Both the position numbers and the translations under genes were made by a program. Below are positions 1-7,900 of a stretch of 11,372 bases of DNA, piece after piece. The notes under the pieces are model-generated. The model saw only the letters and a program-made list of their open reading frames with translations. It was not told the origin of the DNA and did not search any database. Source of the stretch: an uncultured Oscillospiraceae bacterium (GTDB lineage: Bacteria; Bacillota; Clostridia; Oscillospirales; Oscillospiraceae); NCBI GenBank assembly GCA_900763675.1, contig CAAFLE010000023.1, forward strand, positions 1 to 11,372. Reading direction: 5' to 3'. The stretch's first letter is position 1. Each line of letters begins with the position of its first letter.

Positions 1-68
1 CGGCGGTGGGAATGGCTGACCTTGATGCCGAAAGCGACATCCTTCTCGCAGTATTCACACTTTGCCAT
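1..68 (-). CDS. rpmB: 50S ribosomal protein L28, N-terminal part (runs off the window)
   Basis: Reading the minus strand from the ATG at 68-66 gives MAKCEYCEKDVAFGIKVSHS followed by HRR, the hallmark start of bacterial L28 (bL28), a small protein of the large ribosomal subunit. Only 22 full codons are inside the window. Cys4 and Cys7 form a CxxC pair of the kind seen in zinc-binding L28 variants; whether the second pair is present lies outside the window. The start is supported by a near-perfect AGGAGGTG ribosome binding site eight bases upstream. The gene is transcribed away from hprK, from its own promoter in the shared intergenic region, and its leader can form a long hairpin (see separate entries). 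Identification rests on the N-terminal motif alone but is very characteristic. Confidence 0.93.
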   Translation of the reverse strand, partial: MAKCEYCEKDVAFGIKVSHSHR

Positions 69-76
69 ACTTGCTG

Positions 77-84
77 CACCTCCT
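77..84 (-). promoter_or_regulatory. Ribosome binding site of rpmB
   Basis: The minus strand reads AGGAGGTG here, eight bases before the rpmB ATG. It is close to a full anti-16S match, as expected for a highly expressed ribosomal protein gene, and it fixes the start codon choice. It lies just outside the leader hairpin. Confidence 0.85.
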
Positions 85-93
85 CATCGAGAA

Positions 94-144
94 ATGAGCT
101 GCCCTTTGGGGATGCCGGCGACCGGTCTCCCGCGGACAGCTCAC
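94..144 (-). promoter_or_regulatory. Structured leader RNA of rpmB (rod-like hairpin)
   Basis: On the rpmB transcript the segment 144-134 (GTGAGCTGTCC) can pair with 104-94 (GGGCAGCTCAT), giving up to 11 pairs including two G-U pairs. Inside it GGGA pairs with TCCC, and inside that CCGG pairs with CCGG around a UCG loop, with a GA/CA internal loop between the two inner stems. Together they form one nested rod ending about ten bases before the ribosome binding site. No U-run follows, so it is not an ordinary terminator. The predicted transcription start lies near 140, so the outermost three or four pairs may not be transcribed. A ribosomal-protein autoregulatory leader or an mRNA-stabilising 5' hairpin are both possible. 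The pairing is visible in the sequence; the role is inference. Confidence 0.55.
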
Positions 145-146
145 TT

Positions 147-175
147 ATAATAGCAGACCGCGCCGCCGAATGCAA
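147..175 (-). promoter_or_regulatory. Sigma-A type promoter of rpmB with extended -10
   Basis: The minus strand shows TTGCAT at 175-170, a 17-base spacer, and TATTAT at 152-147. The spacer ends in TGC directly before the -10, which makes an extended -10 (TGn) element that can offset the weak -35. Expected start of transcription is near 140, leaving a leader of about 70 bases before rpmB. Confidence 0.6.
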
Positions 176-220
176 GATGTAATTTCATTTTCTTTTAAAA
201 AACTTCTCTCTATGCAGCTG

Positions 221-249
221 TTGCCAAATCGGGCGGAATTGATTACAAT
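221..249 (+). promoter_or_regulatory. Sigma-A type promoter of the hprK-dnaE operon
   Basis: TTGCCA at 221-226 and TACAAT at 244-249 each match the consensus in five of six positions and are separated by exactly 17 bases. Transcription should begin near 256, giving a leader of about 26 bases. A GGAGG ribosome binding site at 269-273 sits eight bases before the hprK ATG. An A/T-rich tract at about 181-210 upstream could act as an UP element. A second TATAAT at 249-254 lacks a correctly spaced -35. No catabolite-response (cre) palindrome was recognised. Confidence 0.72.
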
Positions 250-281
250 ATAATATTATATAACATTCGGAGGAAGCGCTC

Positions 282-1214
282 ATGCCTCAGTCCTATTCCG
301 TCAGTCTGGACACGATCGTCCGCGAGCACAGTCTCACGATCGTCAACCGCGCCGTCGATTACGACCGCGTGACGATCACCACATGGGAGGTCTCCCGCCC
401 CGGTCTGCCGCTCGCCGGATTTTACGATTACTTTGACCCCACCCGCGTACAGATCATCGGCAAGCTCGAGCTTACGTATTTAATGGATATGCGTCCGGAG
501 GCACGCAGCCGCAGTATCGAGCGGTTCATCTCCTCCGGCATCCGTTTCTGCATCGTCGCGCACGGAATGGATATCCCGCCGGAGATGCTCTCCGCCGCGC
601 AGCGGCATCAGGTCACGCTCCTCTCGACCGTGCATTCCACGAGCGACTTTATGGCGCAGCTCATCATGAGTCTCAACCGCTGGCTCGCGCCGCGCACGAC
701 GATGCACGGCGTTTTGATGGAGGTCCACGGCGAGGGCGTGATGATCACGGGCGAGAGCGGCGTCGGCAAGAGCGAGAACGCCATGGCGCTTCTGAGCCGC
801 GGTCACCGTCTTGTCGCGGACGACGCCATCGAGATCAAGCGCACCGCGCAGGACACGCTCGTCGGCTCGTCGCCGGAGCTGATCCGCTATTTCATGGAGA
901 TCCGCGGCATCGGTCTCATCGACGCCCGGCATATGTTCGGCATCGGCGCGGTGAAGCCCGACCAGGTCATCGACCTTGTCGTGCATTTTGAGCCGTGGGA
1001 CGAAACGAAGGTCTACGACCGTCTCGGCAATGAGACGCGGTACACGGAAATTCTCGGCGTGAAGATCCCGTACTTTGTCGTGCCGGTCCGCCCGGGGCGC
1101 AACCTTGCGGCGATACTTGAGTTGGCGGCAATGAACAACCGCGAGCGCAAAATGGGATACAACGCCGCGCAGGTGCTCGTCGAGCGCCACGACAAACTGG
1201 TGGACGAAGGATGA
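282..1214 (+). CDS. hprK: HPr kinase/phosphorylase
   Basis: This bifunctional enzyme phosphorylates HPr of the phosphotransferase system on a serine using ATP or pyrophosphate, and removes the phosphate when phosphate is high, so it sets carbon catabolite repression in Firmicutes. At 310 residues it has the normal length. The N-terminal domain covers about residues 1-130 and the kinase domain about 131-310. Visible landmarks are His142, the Walker A loop GESGVGKS at 157-164, the acidic pair Asp180-Asp181, the HprK signature around EIRGIGLID at 206-214 with Glu206, and Arg247 in the DRLG loop. All expected catalytic positions appear intact. The start follows a GGAGG site and a good promoter, so hprK heads the operon. 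Its stop overlaps the murB start (ATGA), suggesting translational coupling. It carries a single TTA codon (codon 67), rare in this region. No HPr or Crh gene is in the window. Confidence 0.96.
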   Translation: MPQSYSVSLDTIVREHSLTIVNRAVDYDRVTITTWEVSRPGLPLAGFYDYFDPTRVQIIGKLELTYLMDMRPEARSRSIERFISSGIRFCIVAHGMDIPPEMLSAAQRHQVTLLSTVHSTSDFMAQLIMSLNRWLAPRTTMHGVLMEVHGEGVMITGESGVGKSENAMALLSRGHRLVADDAIEIKRTAQDTLVGSSPELIRYFMEIRGIGLIDARHMFGIGAVKPDQVIDLVVHFEPWDETKVYDRLGNETRYTEILGVKIPYFVVPVRPGRNLAAILELAAMNNRERKMGYNAAQVLVERHDKLVDEG

Positions 1215-2128
1215 AAGCAAACGAACTGCAAGCCTTTCTCCGGGACGTGCGCTCCCGCTGCCCGGAGCTGACGGTTCTTGAAAACGAGCCGATGAGTCGC
1301 CACTGCTCGTTCCGCATCGGTGGAGCGTGCGACGCGATGCTGCTGCCCTCGTCAGCGGAAGAAGTTGAAGCAATCTGTACTCTGCTTGCCGCCGGCGGGG
1401 AGACGCCGTTTCTCATGGGCAACGGCACGAATCTTCTCGTCACCGACGCGCCGCTGCACCGGATCGTGCTGCGCATGGGCGAGGAGCTTTCCCGTATCGA
1501 ACCCGCCGGCGCCGGGGCGCTCCGCGCCGAGAGCGGCGTGACGCTCTCGCGGCTTGCCTCGCACGCCGCGGCGCAGGGTCTCGCCGGGCTGGAGTTTGCC
1601 CACGGCATCCCCGGCACGCTCGGCGGCGCGGTGTCGATGAACGCGGGTGCTTACGGCGGAGAGATGAAAGACGTCGTGACGAGCGTAACGTATCTTGATG
1701 AGGACCTCGCGCTCCGTGAAACGGACGCGCCGGACTTTTCCTACCGGCACAGCCGCTTTTCCGACACCGGCTGCATCATTCTCGGTGCGGCGGTGCGTCT
1801 TACGGAGGACGATCCCGACGCCGTCCGCGAGCGGATGCGCTCGCTTGCCGAGCGGCGGAGAAGCTCCCAGCCGCTCGATATGCCATCGGCTGGCAGCACG
1901 TTCAAACGCCCCGCGGGCGGATACGCCGCCGCGCTCATCGACGCCGCCGGACTGAAGGGGTACTCCATCGGCGCGGCGCAGGTAAGTGAAAAGCACGCGG
2001 GCTTTGTCGTCAACCGCGGAGGGGCGAGCTTCGACGACGTGCTGCGGCTCATCGCCCATATTCAAGATGAGGTTTTCCGCACCTCCGGCATCGAGCTGGA
2101 GCCGGAAGTTAAAATCGTCCGGGAATAA
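1211..2128 (+). CDS. murB: UDP-N-acetylenolpyruvoylglucosamine reductase
   Basis: MurB is a cytoplasmic FAD enzyme that uses NADPH to reduce UDP-GlcNAc-enolpyruvate to UDP-MurNAc, the second committed step of peptidoglycan precursor synthesis. The 305-residue protein has the FAD-binding fold in the N-terminal two thirds (SFRIGGACD at 33-41, GNGTNLLV at 70-77, GIPGTLGGAVSMNAGAYGGE at 132-151) and the MurB C-terminal domain after about residue 200. Catalytic candidates are Arg179 in YRHSRF, Ser229 in PSAGSTF (the general acid) and Glu297 near the end in LEPEV. The length and compact C-terminus fit the type II form usual in Firmicutes. The start overlaps the hprK stop by four bases, with GGTGG about seven bases upstream. 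Its product comes from the same UDP-GlcNAc pool that YvcK-type proteins bind, which fits its place in this operon. Confidence 0.96.
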   Translation: MKANELQAFLRDVRSRCPELTVLENEPMSRHCSFRIGGACDAMLLPSSAEEVEAICTLLAAGGETPFLMGNGTNLLVTDAPLHRIVLRMGEELSRIEPAGAGALRAESGVTLSRLASHAAAQGLAGLEFAHGIPGTLGGAVSMNAGAYGGEMKDVVTSVTYLDEDLALRETDAPDFSYRHSRFSDTGCIILGAAVRLTEDDPDAVRERMRSLAERRRSSQPLDMPSAGSTFKRPAGGYAAALIDAAGLKGYSIGAAQVSEKHAGFVVNRGGASFDDVLRLIAHIQDEVFRTSGIELEPEVKIVRE

Positions 2129-2151
2129 AGAGAGAACACAGGGAGAAGCAC

Positions 2152-3018
2152 ATGGAATTTCTGATCGTTACCGGGCTTTCGGGCGCCGGAAAAACACAGG
2201 CGGCGCATTTCCTGGAGGATCTGGACTACTACTGCGTGGACAATATGCCCTCGGCGCTGCTGCAGCCGTTCGCGGAATTCTGCATTGCCTCACAGGGGCG
2301 CTTCAACAAGGTAGCGCTCGTCGCGGACGTCCGGGCGCACGAGAGCTTTGAGCACCTTTTCCGCGCTCTCGACTCGCTCCGGGCGCTCGACTGCACGTTC
2401 CGCATCCTCTTTCTGGAAGCGCCGGAATCCACGCTCGTGCGCCGCTACAAGGAGTCGCGTCGCCCGCACCCGCTCGCAGAGCCGGGCAAAACGGTGCAGG
2501 ACGCCGTCCGGGAGGAGATCGCGCTCATGCAGCCGGTGCGCGACCGCGCCAACTACATTATAAATACGCAGAATCTCACGCTCGGTCAGCTGCATAAAAA
2601 GCTCTGCCGTCTCTTCACCGAGAGCGGCGAAACGTCGCTGCCGATCAACGTGATCGCGTTCGGCTACAAATACGGCATCCCGATGGAGGCCGATCTCGTG
2701 CTGGACGTGCGATTTCTGCCGAACCCTTATTATATTGAAGAGCTGAAAAACCTGTCGGGTCTGGATCAGCCGGTGTATGACTTCGTCATGCAGCAGCCGG
2801 ACGCGCAGGAGTATATGCGCCGTCTCACGGCGTTTCTCGATTTCCAGCTCCCGCGCTTCCGGGAGGAGGGCAAGCCCTCGCTCACCGTCGCCGTCGGCTG
2901 CACCGGCGGGCGGCACCGGAGCATTTCCGTGGCGCGGTCGCTGACGGACCACCTGCTCGAACACGGGCAGAATGCGCGGCTCATCTGCCGCGATCTCAAC
3001 AGGGTGAACGAACAATGA
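2152..3018 (+). CDS. rapZ: RapZ/YvcJ family nucleotide-binding protein
   Basis: This P-loop protein binds and hydrolyses ATP and GTP. In Escherichia coli RapZ senses glucosamine-6-phosphate and directs decay of the GlmZ small RNA; in Bacillus subtilis the homologue YvcJ affects competence, and no GlmZ is known there, so the exact role here is open. The 288-residue protein has Walker A GLSGAGKT at 8-15, the conserved DNMPSALL segment at 30-37, RYKESRRPHPL at 98-108, AFGYKYGIP at 169-177, DVRFLPNPYY at 185-194 and the C-terminal GCTGGRHRS at 249-257. These are the diagnostic blocks of the family, across both the kinase-like N-terminal and the C-terminal sensor domain. GGGAG six bases before the ATG supports the start, 23 bases after murB. 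Its stop overlaps the yvcK start by four bases. Confidence 0.95.
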   Translation: MEFLIVTGLSGAGKTQAAHFLEDLDYYCVDNMPSALLQPFAEFCIASQGRFNKVALVADVRAHESFEHLFRALDSLRALDCTFRILFLEAPESTLVRRYKESRRPHPLAEPGKTVQDAVREEIALMQPVRDRANYIINTQNLTLGQLHKKLCRLFTESGETSLPINVIAFGYKYGIPMEADLVLDVRFLPNPYYIEELKNLSGLDQPVYDFVMQQPDAQEYMRRLTAFLDFQLPRFREEGKPSLTVAVGCTGGRHRSISVARSLTDHLLEHGQNARLICRDLNRVNEQ

Positions 3019-4019
3019 AAAGACGAAATTTCCGCCGTCCGGACATAAAGATCGCCGCCATCGGCGGCGGCACCGGACTTTCCACGATGCTGCGCGGGCT
3101 CAAGCTCATCTCGCCGTCCATCACCGCCATCGTCACGGTCATGGATAACGGCGGCGGCAGCGGCGTTCTCCGGCAGGAGCTGGGAATGCTCCCGCCGGGC
3201 GACATCCGCAACTGTTTACAGGCGCTCGCAAACACCGAGCCGACGATGGAAGCGCTGCTCGCCTACCGCTTTACGGACGGCGCTCTGCGCGGGCAGAGCT
3301 TCGGCAACCTTTTTCTCGCCGCGCTCAACGGGATGTGCGACACGTTCGACGAGGCGGTATCGCGCATGAGCGAGGTGCTGGCGATCACCGGGCGTGTGCT
3401 GCCGGTCACGAACGAAAACGTGCAGCTCCTCGCCGATTTTGACGACGGCGCAACCGTGAAGGGCGAATCGGAGATCGCCGAATACAAAAAAGACCTGCGC
3501 CGCCGCATCGACCGGATCTATCTCGCGCCGGAGCATCCGGCGGCGCTGCCGGCGTGTCTCGACGCCATCCGCGATGCCGATCTCATCCTTCTCGGACCGG
3601 GCAGCCTTTATACGAGCGTCATTCCGAACCTGCTCGTCTCCGGCATAAGCGAAGCGATCCACGAATCGGACGCCGTAAAGGTATACGTTATGAACCTTAT
3701 GACGCAGACCGGCGAAACGGCGGGGTATACCGCCGTCGATCATGTCCGCGCTCTCTTTGACCACGGCGGCGAGGGGCTTTTTGACTATACGCTCGTCAAC
3801 GATCTCCCCATCCCGCCCGAAGCGCAGGCGGAATACCTCCGTGAGGGGGCGGTCCCCATCGCCGTGGACGAGGACGCGCTCTCGGCGCTCGGCGTGAGCG
3901 TCCGGTATGCGCCCGTGGCACTCTGGGAAAAGGCGCTCGTCCGCCACAACAGCGCCGCGCTCGCCGAGGCGCTGCGCACGCTTTACCGCGAAGCGTCGCC
4001 CACCCGCATTTACGGATAA
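3015..4019 (+). CDS. yvcK: YvcK/CofD-like gluconeogenesis factor, UDP-GlcNAc-binding regulator
   Basis: YvcK proteins are cytoplasmic, are needed for growth on gluconeogenic carbon sources and for normal cell shape, and bind UDP-GlcNAc; they resemble the archaeal transferase CofD but have no proven enzymatic reaction. This 334-residue protein has the Rossmann start IGGGTGLSTML at 16-26, the loop TVMDNGGGSGVLR at 41-53, PGDIRN at 61-66, GQSFGN at 93-98, VTNENVQL at 131-138 and GPGSLYTSVIPNLLV at 194-208. All are expected family blocks. One oddity is that the acidic pair usual in the first loop (DDGG) reads Asp44-Asn45 here. The start overlaps the rapZ stop (ATGA), with AGGGTG eight bases upstream. 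One TTA codon (codon 68) interrupts an otherwise TTA-free gene. The 21 bases to whiA hold only its ribosome binding site. Confidence 0.93.
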   Translation: MKRRNFRRPDIKIAAIGGGTGLSTMLRGLKLISPSITAIVTVMDNGGGSGVLRQELGMLPPGDIRNCLQALANTEPTMEALLAYRFTDGALRGQSFGNLFLAALNGMCDTFDEAVSRMSEVLAITGRVLPVTNENVQLLADFDDGATVKGESEIAEYKKDLRRRIDRIYLAPEHPAALPACLDAIRDADLILLGPGSLYTSVIPNLLVSGISEAIHESDAVKVYVMNLMTQTGETAGYTAVDHVRALFDHGGEGLFDYTLVNDLPIPPEAQAEYLREGAVPIAVDEDALSALGVSVRYAPVALWEKALVRHNSAALAEALRTLYREASPTRIYG

Positions 4020-4040
4020 ACAAATAAAGGGGTTTTTCCC

Positions 4041-4931
4041 ATGTCCTTTTCCTCTGAAGCCAAAAACGAGCTTTGCCGCGTGCCGCTGAACCGGAGCTGC
4101 TGCGCCGCGGCGGAGGCATACGGCGTTCTGCTCTACTGCCACACGTTCGAGCGGCGCGAGATACGCATCATCACGGCAAACGACGCCTTTGCCCAGCGGC
4201 TGCCGAAGCTGTTCCGCCGGGCGTTTTCGCTCGCGTTCGACCACGTGCCGCCGGAGAACGCCTCCGGCAAGCGGACGTTTCTCATCACCGATTCGGAAAA
4301 GATCCTCTCGATCCTCGCGGCGTTCGGGCAGGAGAGCGCCGTATCCCACCACATCAACTACGGGATGCTCGAATCCGACTGCTGCCGGCAGAGCTTTCTG
4401 CGCGGGGCGTTTCTCGCGGGCGGCAGCGTGACCGACCCGGAAAAGCGCTACCATCTTGAGCTGCTCACCAGTCACCCGAGCGTGAGCCGGGAGGCGTTCA
4501 GTCTGATGCTCGAAATGGGCTTTGCGCCGAAGGACGCCGTGCGCAGCGGCGGCTACATCACATATTTCAAGCAGTCCGAAGCCATTGAGGATGTACTTAC
4601 GACCATCGGCGCCCCGCTCGCAGCGATGGGCATCATGCAGGCGAAAATGCAGAAGGATATGCGCAACGCCGTCAACCGCCGCGTCAACTGCGACAGCGCC
4701 AACGCCGACAAGATCGTCCTCGCCGCGCAGGAGCAGCTCGACGCCATCCGCGACTTGGACCGGAAATACGGGCTGGACACGCTGCCCGACGCTTTGCAGG
4801 AAACGGCGATGCTGCGCATTGCCAACCCCGAATCGAGCCTTGCCGAGCTTTCGCGGCTCGCCAGCCCGCCGGTATCCAAAAGCTGCATGAACCACCGGCT
4901 GAAAAAGCTCTTAGAATACAAAGGAGACTGA
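4041..4931 (+). CDS. whiA: DNA-binding protein WhiA (sporulation/division regulator)
   Basis: WhiA joins a LAGLIDADG homing-endonuclease-like fold without nuclease activity to a C-terminal helix-turn-helix. In Streptomyces it activates sporulation-septation genes; in Bacillus it binds DNA but mainly influences division and chromosome segregation. The 296-residue length is near normal. Visible blocks are the start SFSSEAKNEL, the segment CCRQSFLRGAFLAGGSVTDP at 114-133, NCDSANADKI at 216-225 and the C-terminal helix-turn-helix around NPESSLAELS and PPVSKSCMNHRLKKL at about 262-290. The start is preceded by AAAGGGG eight bases upstream. The AAAGG of that site could pair with CCTTT just after the ATG, a weak hairpin. 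The last codons carry AAGGAG, which serves as the ribosome binding site for dnaE three bases downstream. Codon 291 is a rare TTA. Confidence 0.94.
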   Translation: MSFSSEAKNELCRVPLNRSCCAAAEAYGVLLYCHTFERREIRIITANDAFAQRLPKLFRRAFSLAFDHVPPENASGKRTFLITDSEKILSILAAFGQESAVSHHINYGMLESDCCRQSFLRGAFLAGGSVTDPEKRYHLELLTSHPSVSREAFSLMLEMGFAPKDAVRSGGYITYFKQSEAIEDVLTTIGAPLAAMGIMQAKMQKDMRNAVNRRVNCDSANADKIVLAAQEQLDAIRDLDRKYGLDTLPDALQETAMLRIANPESSLAELSRLASPPVSKSCMNHRLKKLLEYKGD

Positions 4932-4934
4932 TCC

Positions 4935-7900
4935 ATGGGCTTTGTCCATCTGCACGTGCATACGGAATACTCGCTGCTCGACGGCGCCTGCCGCATCAAG
5001 GAGCTGGCACACCGCGCCAAGGAGCTGGGGCAGACGGCGCTCGCCGTCACCGACCATGGCGTGATGTACGGCGCGGTCGCGTTTTACCGCGCCTGTCTCG
5101 CCGAGGGCATCCGCCCGATCATCGGCTGCGAGGTATACGTCGCGCCGCGCTCCCGGTTTGACCACGAACACGGCGTCGATAACGAGTATTCCCATCTCAT
5201 TCTCCTCTGCAAAAACGACGTGGGCTACCGGAATCTCTGCTATCTTGTCTCCTGCGGTTTTACGGACGGATTTTATATCAAGCCGCGCATCGACTGGGCG
5301 CTGCTGCACGAACACGCCGAAGGGCTGATCTGTCTTTCGGGCTGTCTCGCCGGGTATCTCTCCCGGCACATCGTCGCGGACGATTACGAGGGCGCAAAGA
5401 AAAAGGCGCTCGAGCTGCGCGAGCTGTTCGGCGAGGATTTCTTTCTGGAAATCCAGGACCACGGCATCCCGGAAGAGCGCAAGGCGGCGCTCGGACTGCG
5501 CCGTCTCTCCCGCGAGACCGGCATCCCGCTCGTCGTGACGAACGACGCGCATTATATAAGGAAAGAGGACGCCCGCAGTCAGGACGTTCTGCTCTGCATC
5601 CAGACCGGAAAAACCGTGGACGACCCCGACCGGATGAAATTTTCCTCCCCCGAGCTGTATCTCAAAAGCGAGGAAGAAATGCGCTCGCTCTTCCCCGAGG
5701 AACCGCAGGCAGCCGATGTCACCGAGGAGATCGCCGCACGCTGCCGTTACGACTTCGAATTCGGTCACTACCACCTGCCGGAATATGCGCTCCCGGAAGG
5801 AGAGACGGACAGCTTCGCCTATCTCTCCCGGCTCTGCACGGAGGGGTATGAGCGCCGCTACGGCGATACCGGCACGGCGGAGATGAAAGCGCAGCTCCAG
5901 TACGAGCTGGACATGATCCACCGCATGGGCTTTGTGGATTATTTTCTCATCGTCTGGGACTTTGTCCACTACGCCAAAAGCCACGGCATCCCCGTGGGAC
6001 CGGGGCGCGGCAGCGCCGCGGGCAGCATGGTGTCGTATACACTCGGCATCACGGACGTCGATCCCATCCGGTACTCGCTCTTTTTCGAGCGGTTTCTGAA
6101 CCCCGAGCGCGTGAGTATGCCCGATATAGATATGGACTTCTGCGTCCGCCGCCGCGGCGAGGTCATCGACTACGTCACGCGCAAATACGGTGCCGACCAT
6201 GTCGCGCAGATCGTCACGTTCGGCACGATGGCGGCGCGGATGGCGATCCGTGACGTGGGCAGGGCGCTGAGCATCAGCTACGCCGAGACCGACGCCGTCG
6301 CCAAACAGGTGCCGATGGCGCTCAACATGACGCTCGACGAGGCGCTCAAGCTCTCCAAGCCGCTCAAGGATATGTACGAAAGCGACGAGAAGATCAAAAA
6401 CCTGCTCGACACCGCCCGCGCTCTGGAGGGGATGCCGCGCCACGCCTCGACCCACGCCGCCGGCGTTGTCATCACGCACCGACCCGTATACGAATATGTC
6501 CCGCTCGCCACGAACGACGGCAACCCCGTCACGCAGTACACCATGACGACGCTCGAAGAGCTGGGACTTCTGAAAATGGACTTTTTGGGGCTGCGGAATC
6601 TCACGGTGCTGGAGGACGCGGCGAAGCTCGTCCGGCAGCACGAGCCGGATTTCTCCGTAGACACCATTCCGATGGACGATCCCGCCGTGTACGAAATGCT
6701 CTCCGCCGGAAAAACGGTAGGCGTATTTCAGCTCGAATCGGCGGGCATCACGGGCGTGTGCGCCGCGCTGCGTCCCAAATCGCTTGAGGACATCACCGCC
6801 GTCATCGCGCTCTACCGCCCCGGTCCCATGGACAGCATTCCAAAGTTTCTCGAGTGCAGCCAGCACCCGGAGAAGATCCGCTACAAGCACCCGAAGCTCG
6901 AACCGATCCTCGGCGTCACCTACGGCTGCATGGTCTATCAGGAGCAGGTGCAGCAGGTGTTCCGGGAGCTTGCCGGATACTCGCTCGGGCAGGCGGACGT
7001 CATCCGCCGCGCCATGAGCAAGAAAAAGCACGCCGTCATCGACGCCGAGCGCGTTGCGTTCATCCACGGCGACCCGGCGCGGAACATCCCCGGCTGCGTC
7101 GCCAACGGCGTCCCGGCGGACGTTGCGGGCAGCATCTACGATGAGATCGTGGATTTCGCAAACTACGCCTTCAACAAAGCGCACGCCGTATCGTATGCCT
7201 TCGTCACCTACCGCACGGCGTATATGAAATGCCGCTACCCGCGGGAATATATGGCGGCGCTGCTCACGAGCGTACTGGATAACAGCGTGAAGGTCGCCGA
7301 ATACATTGCCGAGTGCCGCGACATGGGCATCCGGCTCCTGCCGCCGGACGTGAACGAGTCCGACGCCGACTTCACCGTTTCCGGCAGCGACATCCGCTTC
7401 GGTCTCGTCGCCATCAAGGGCATCGGCTGGGGCTTCATCGAGGAGCTGAAGGCGGAACGCGCCGCCGGAGGTCCCTTCCGCACGCTCGACGAGTTCTGCC
7501 GCCGGATGGTGCCGCGGGATCTGAACCGCCGCGCCGTGGAATCGCTCATCAAAGCCGGGGCGTTCGATTCGCTCGGCTTCAAGCGCCGGGCGCTGCTTAC
7601 CGCGGCGGGACCGATCATCGAGAGCGTCACCGCCGACAGCCGCAAAAACATCGCCGGTCAGCTCGATCTTTTCGGCATGGGCAGCGACGAGGAGGAGTCC
7701 CGGAGCGTCCGCACCATCCCCCTGCCGGACGTGCCGGAATTCACGCGGCAGGAGCTGATGAGCATGGAGCGCGAAACGACCGGGCTGTATCTCACCGGTC
7801 ACCCGATGGACGATTACCGCGACCGGGCACGGGACGTCGGCGCAGTCGCCATCGGCGCTGTTTTGAACGACTTTGCCGAGGGAAACCCCCAGCGCTTCCG

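Noticed and set aside
94..144. Leader hairpin read as an intrinsic terminator for minus-strand transcription
   Set aside because: No U-run follows the stem (the next bases are TTTCTCGATG) and rpmB starts just downstream, so termination here would silence an essential gene. It is kept as a possible regulatory structure.
249..254. TATAAT box as the hprK -10
   Set aside because: It would be 22 bases from the TTGCCA -35, which is too far; the overlapping TACAAT at 244-249 gives the correct 17-base spacing.
480..1373. Minus-strand open reading frame over hprK and the start of murB
   Set aside because: Shadow of hprK, ending at its one TTA codon; low-complexity Arg/His-rich product with no ribosome binding site seen.
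3216..4895. Open reading frame of 559 codons on the minus strand across yvcK and whiA
   Set aside because: Same codon-aligned antisense artefact; it ends at the single TTA codon of yvcK and crosses two genes with clear family matches on the plus strand.
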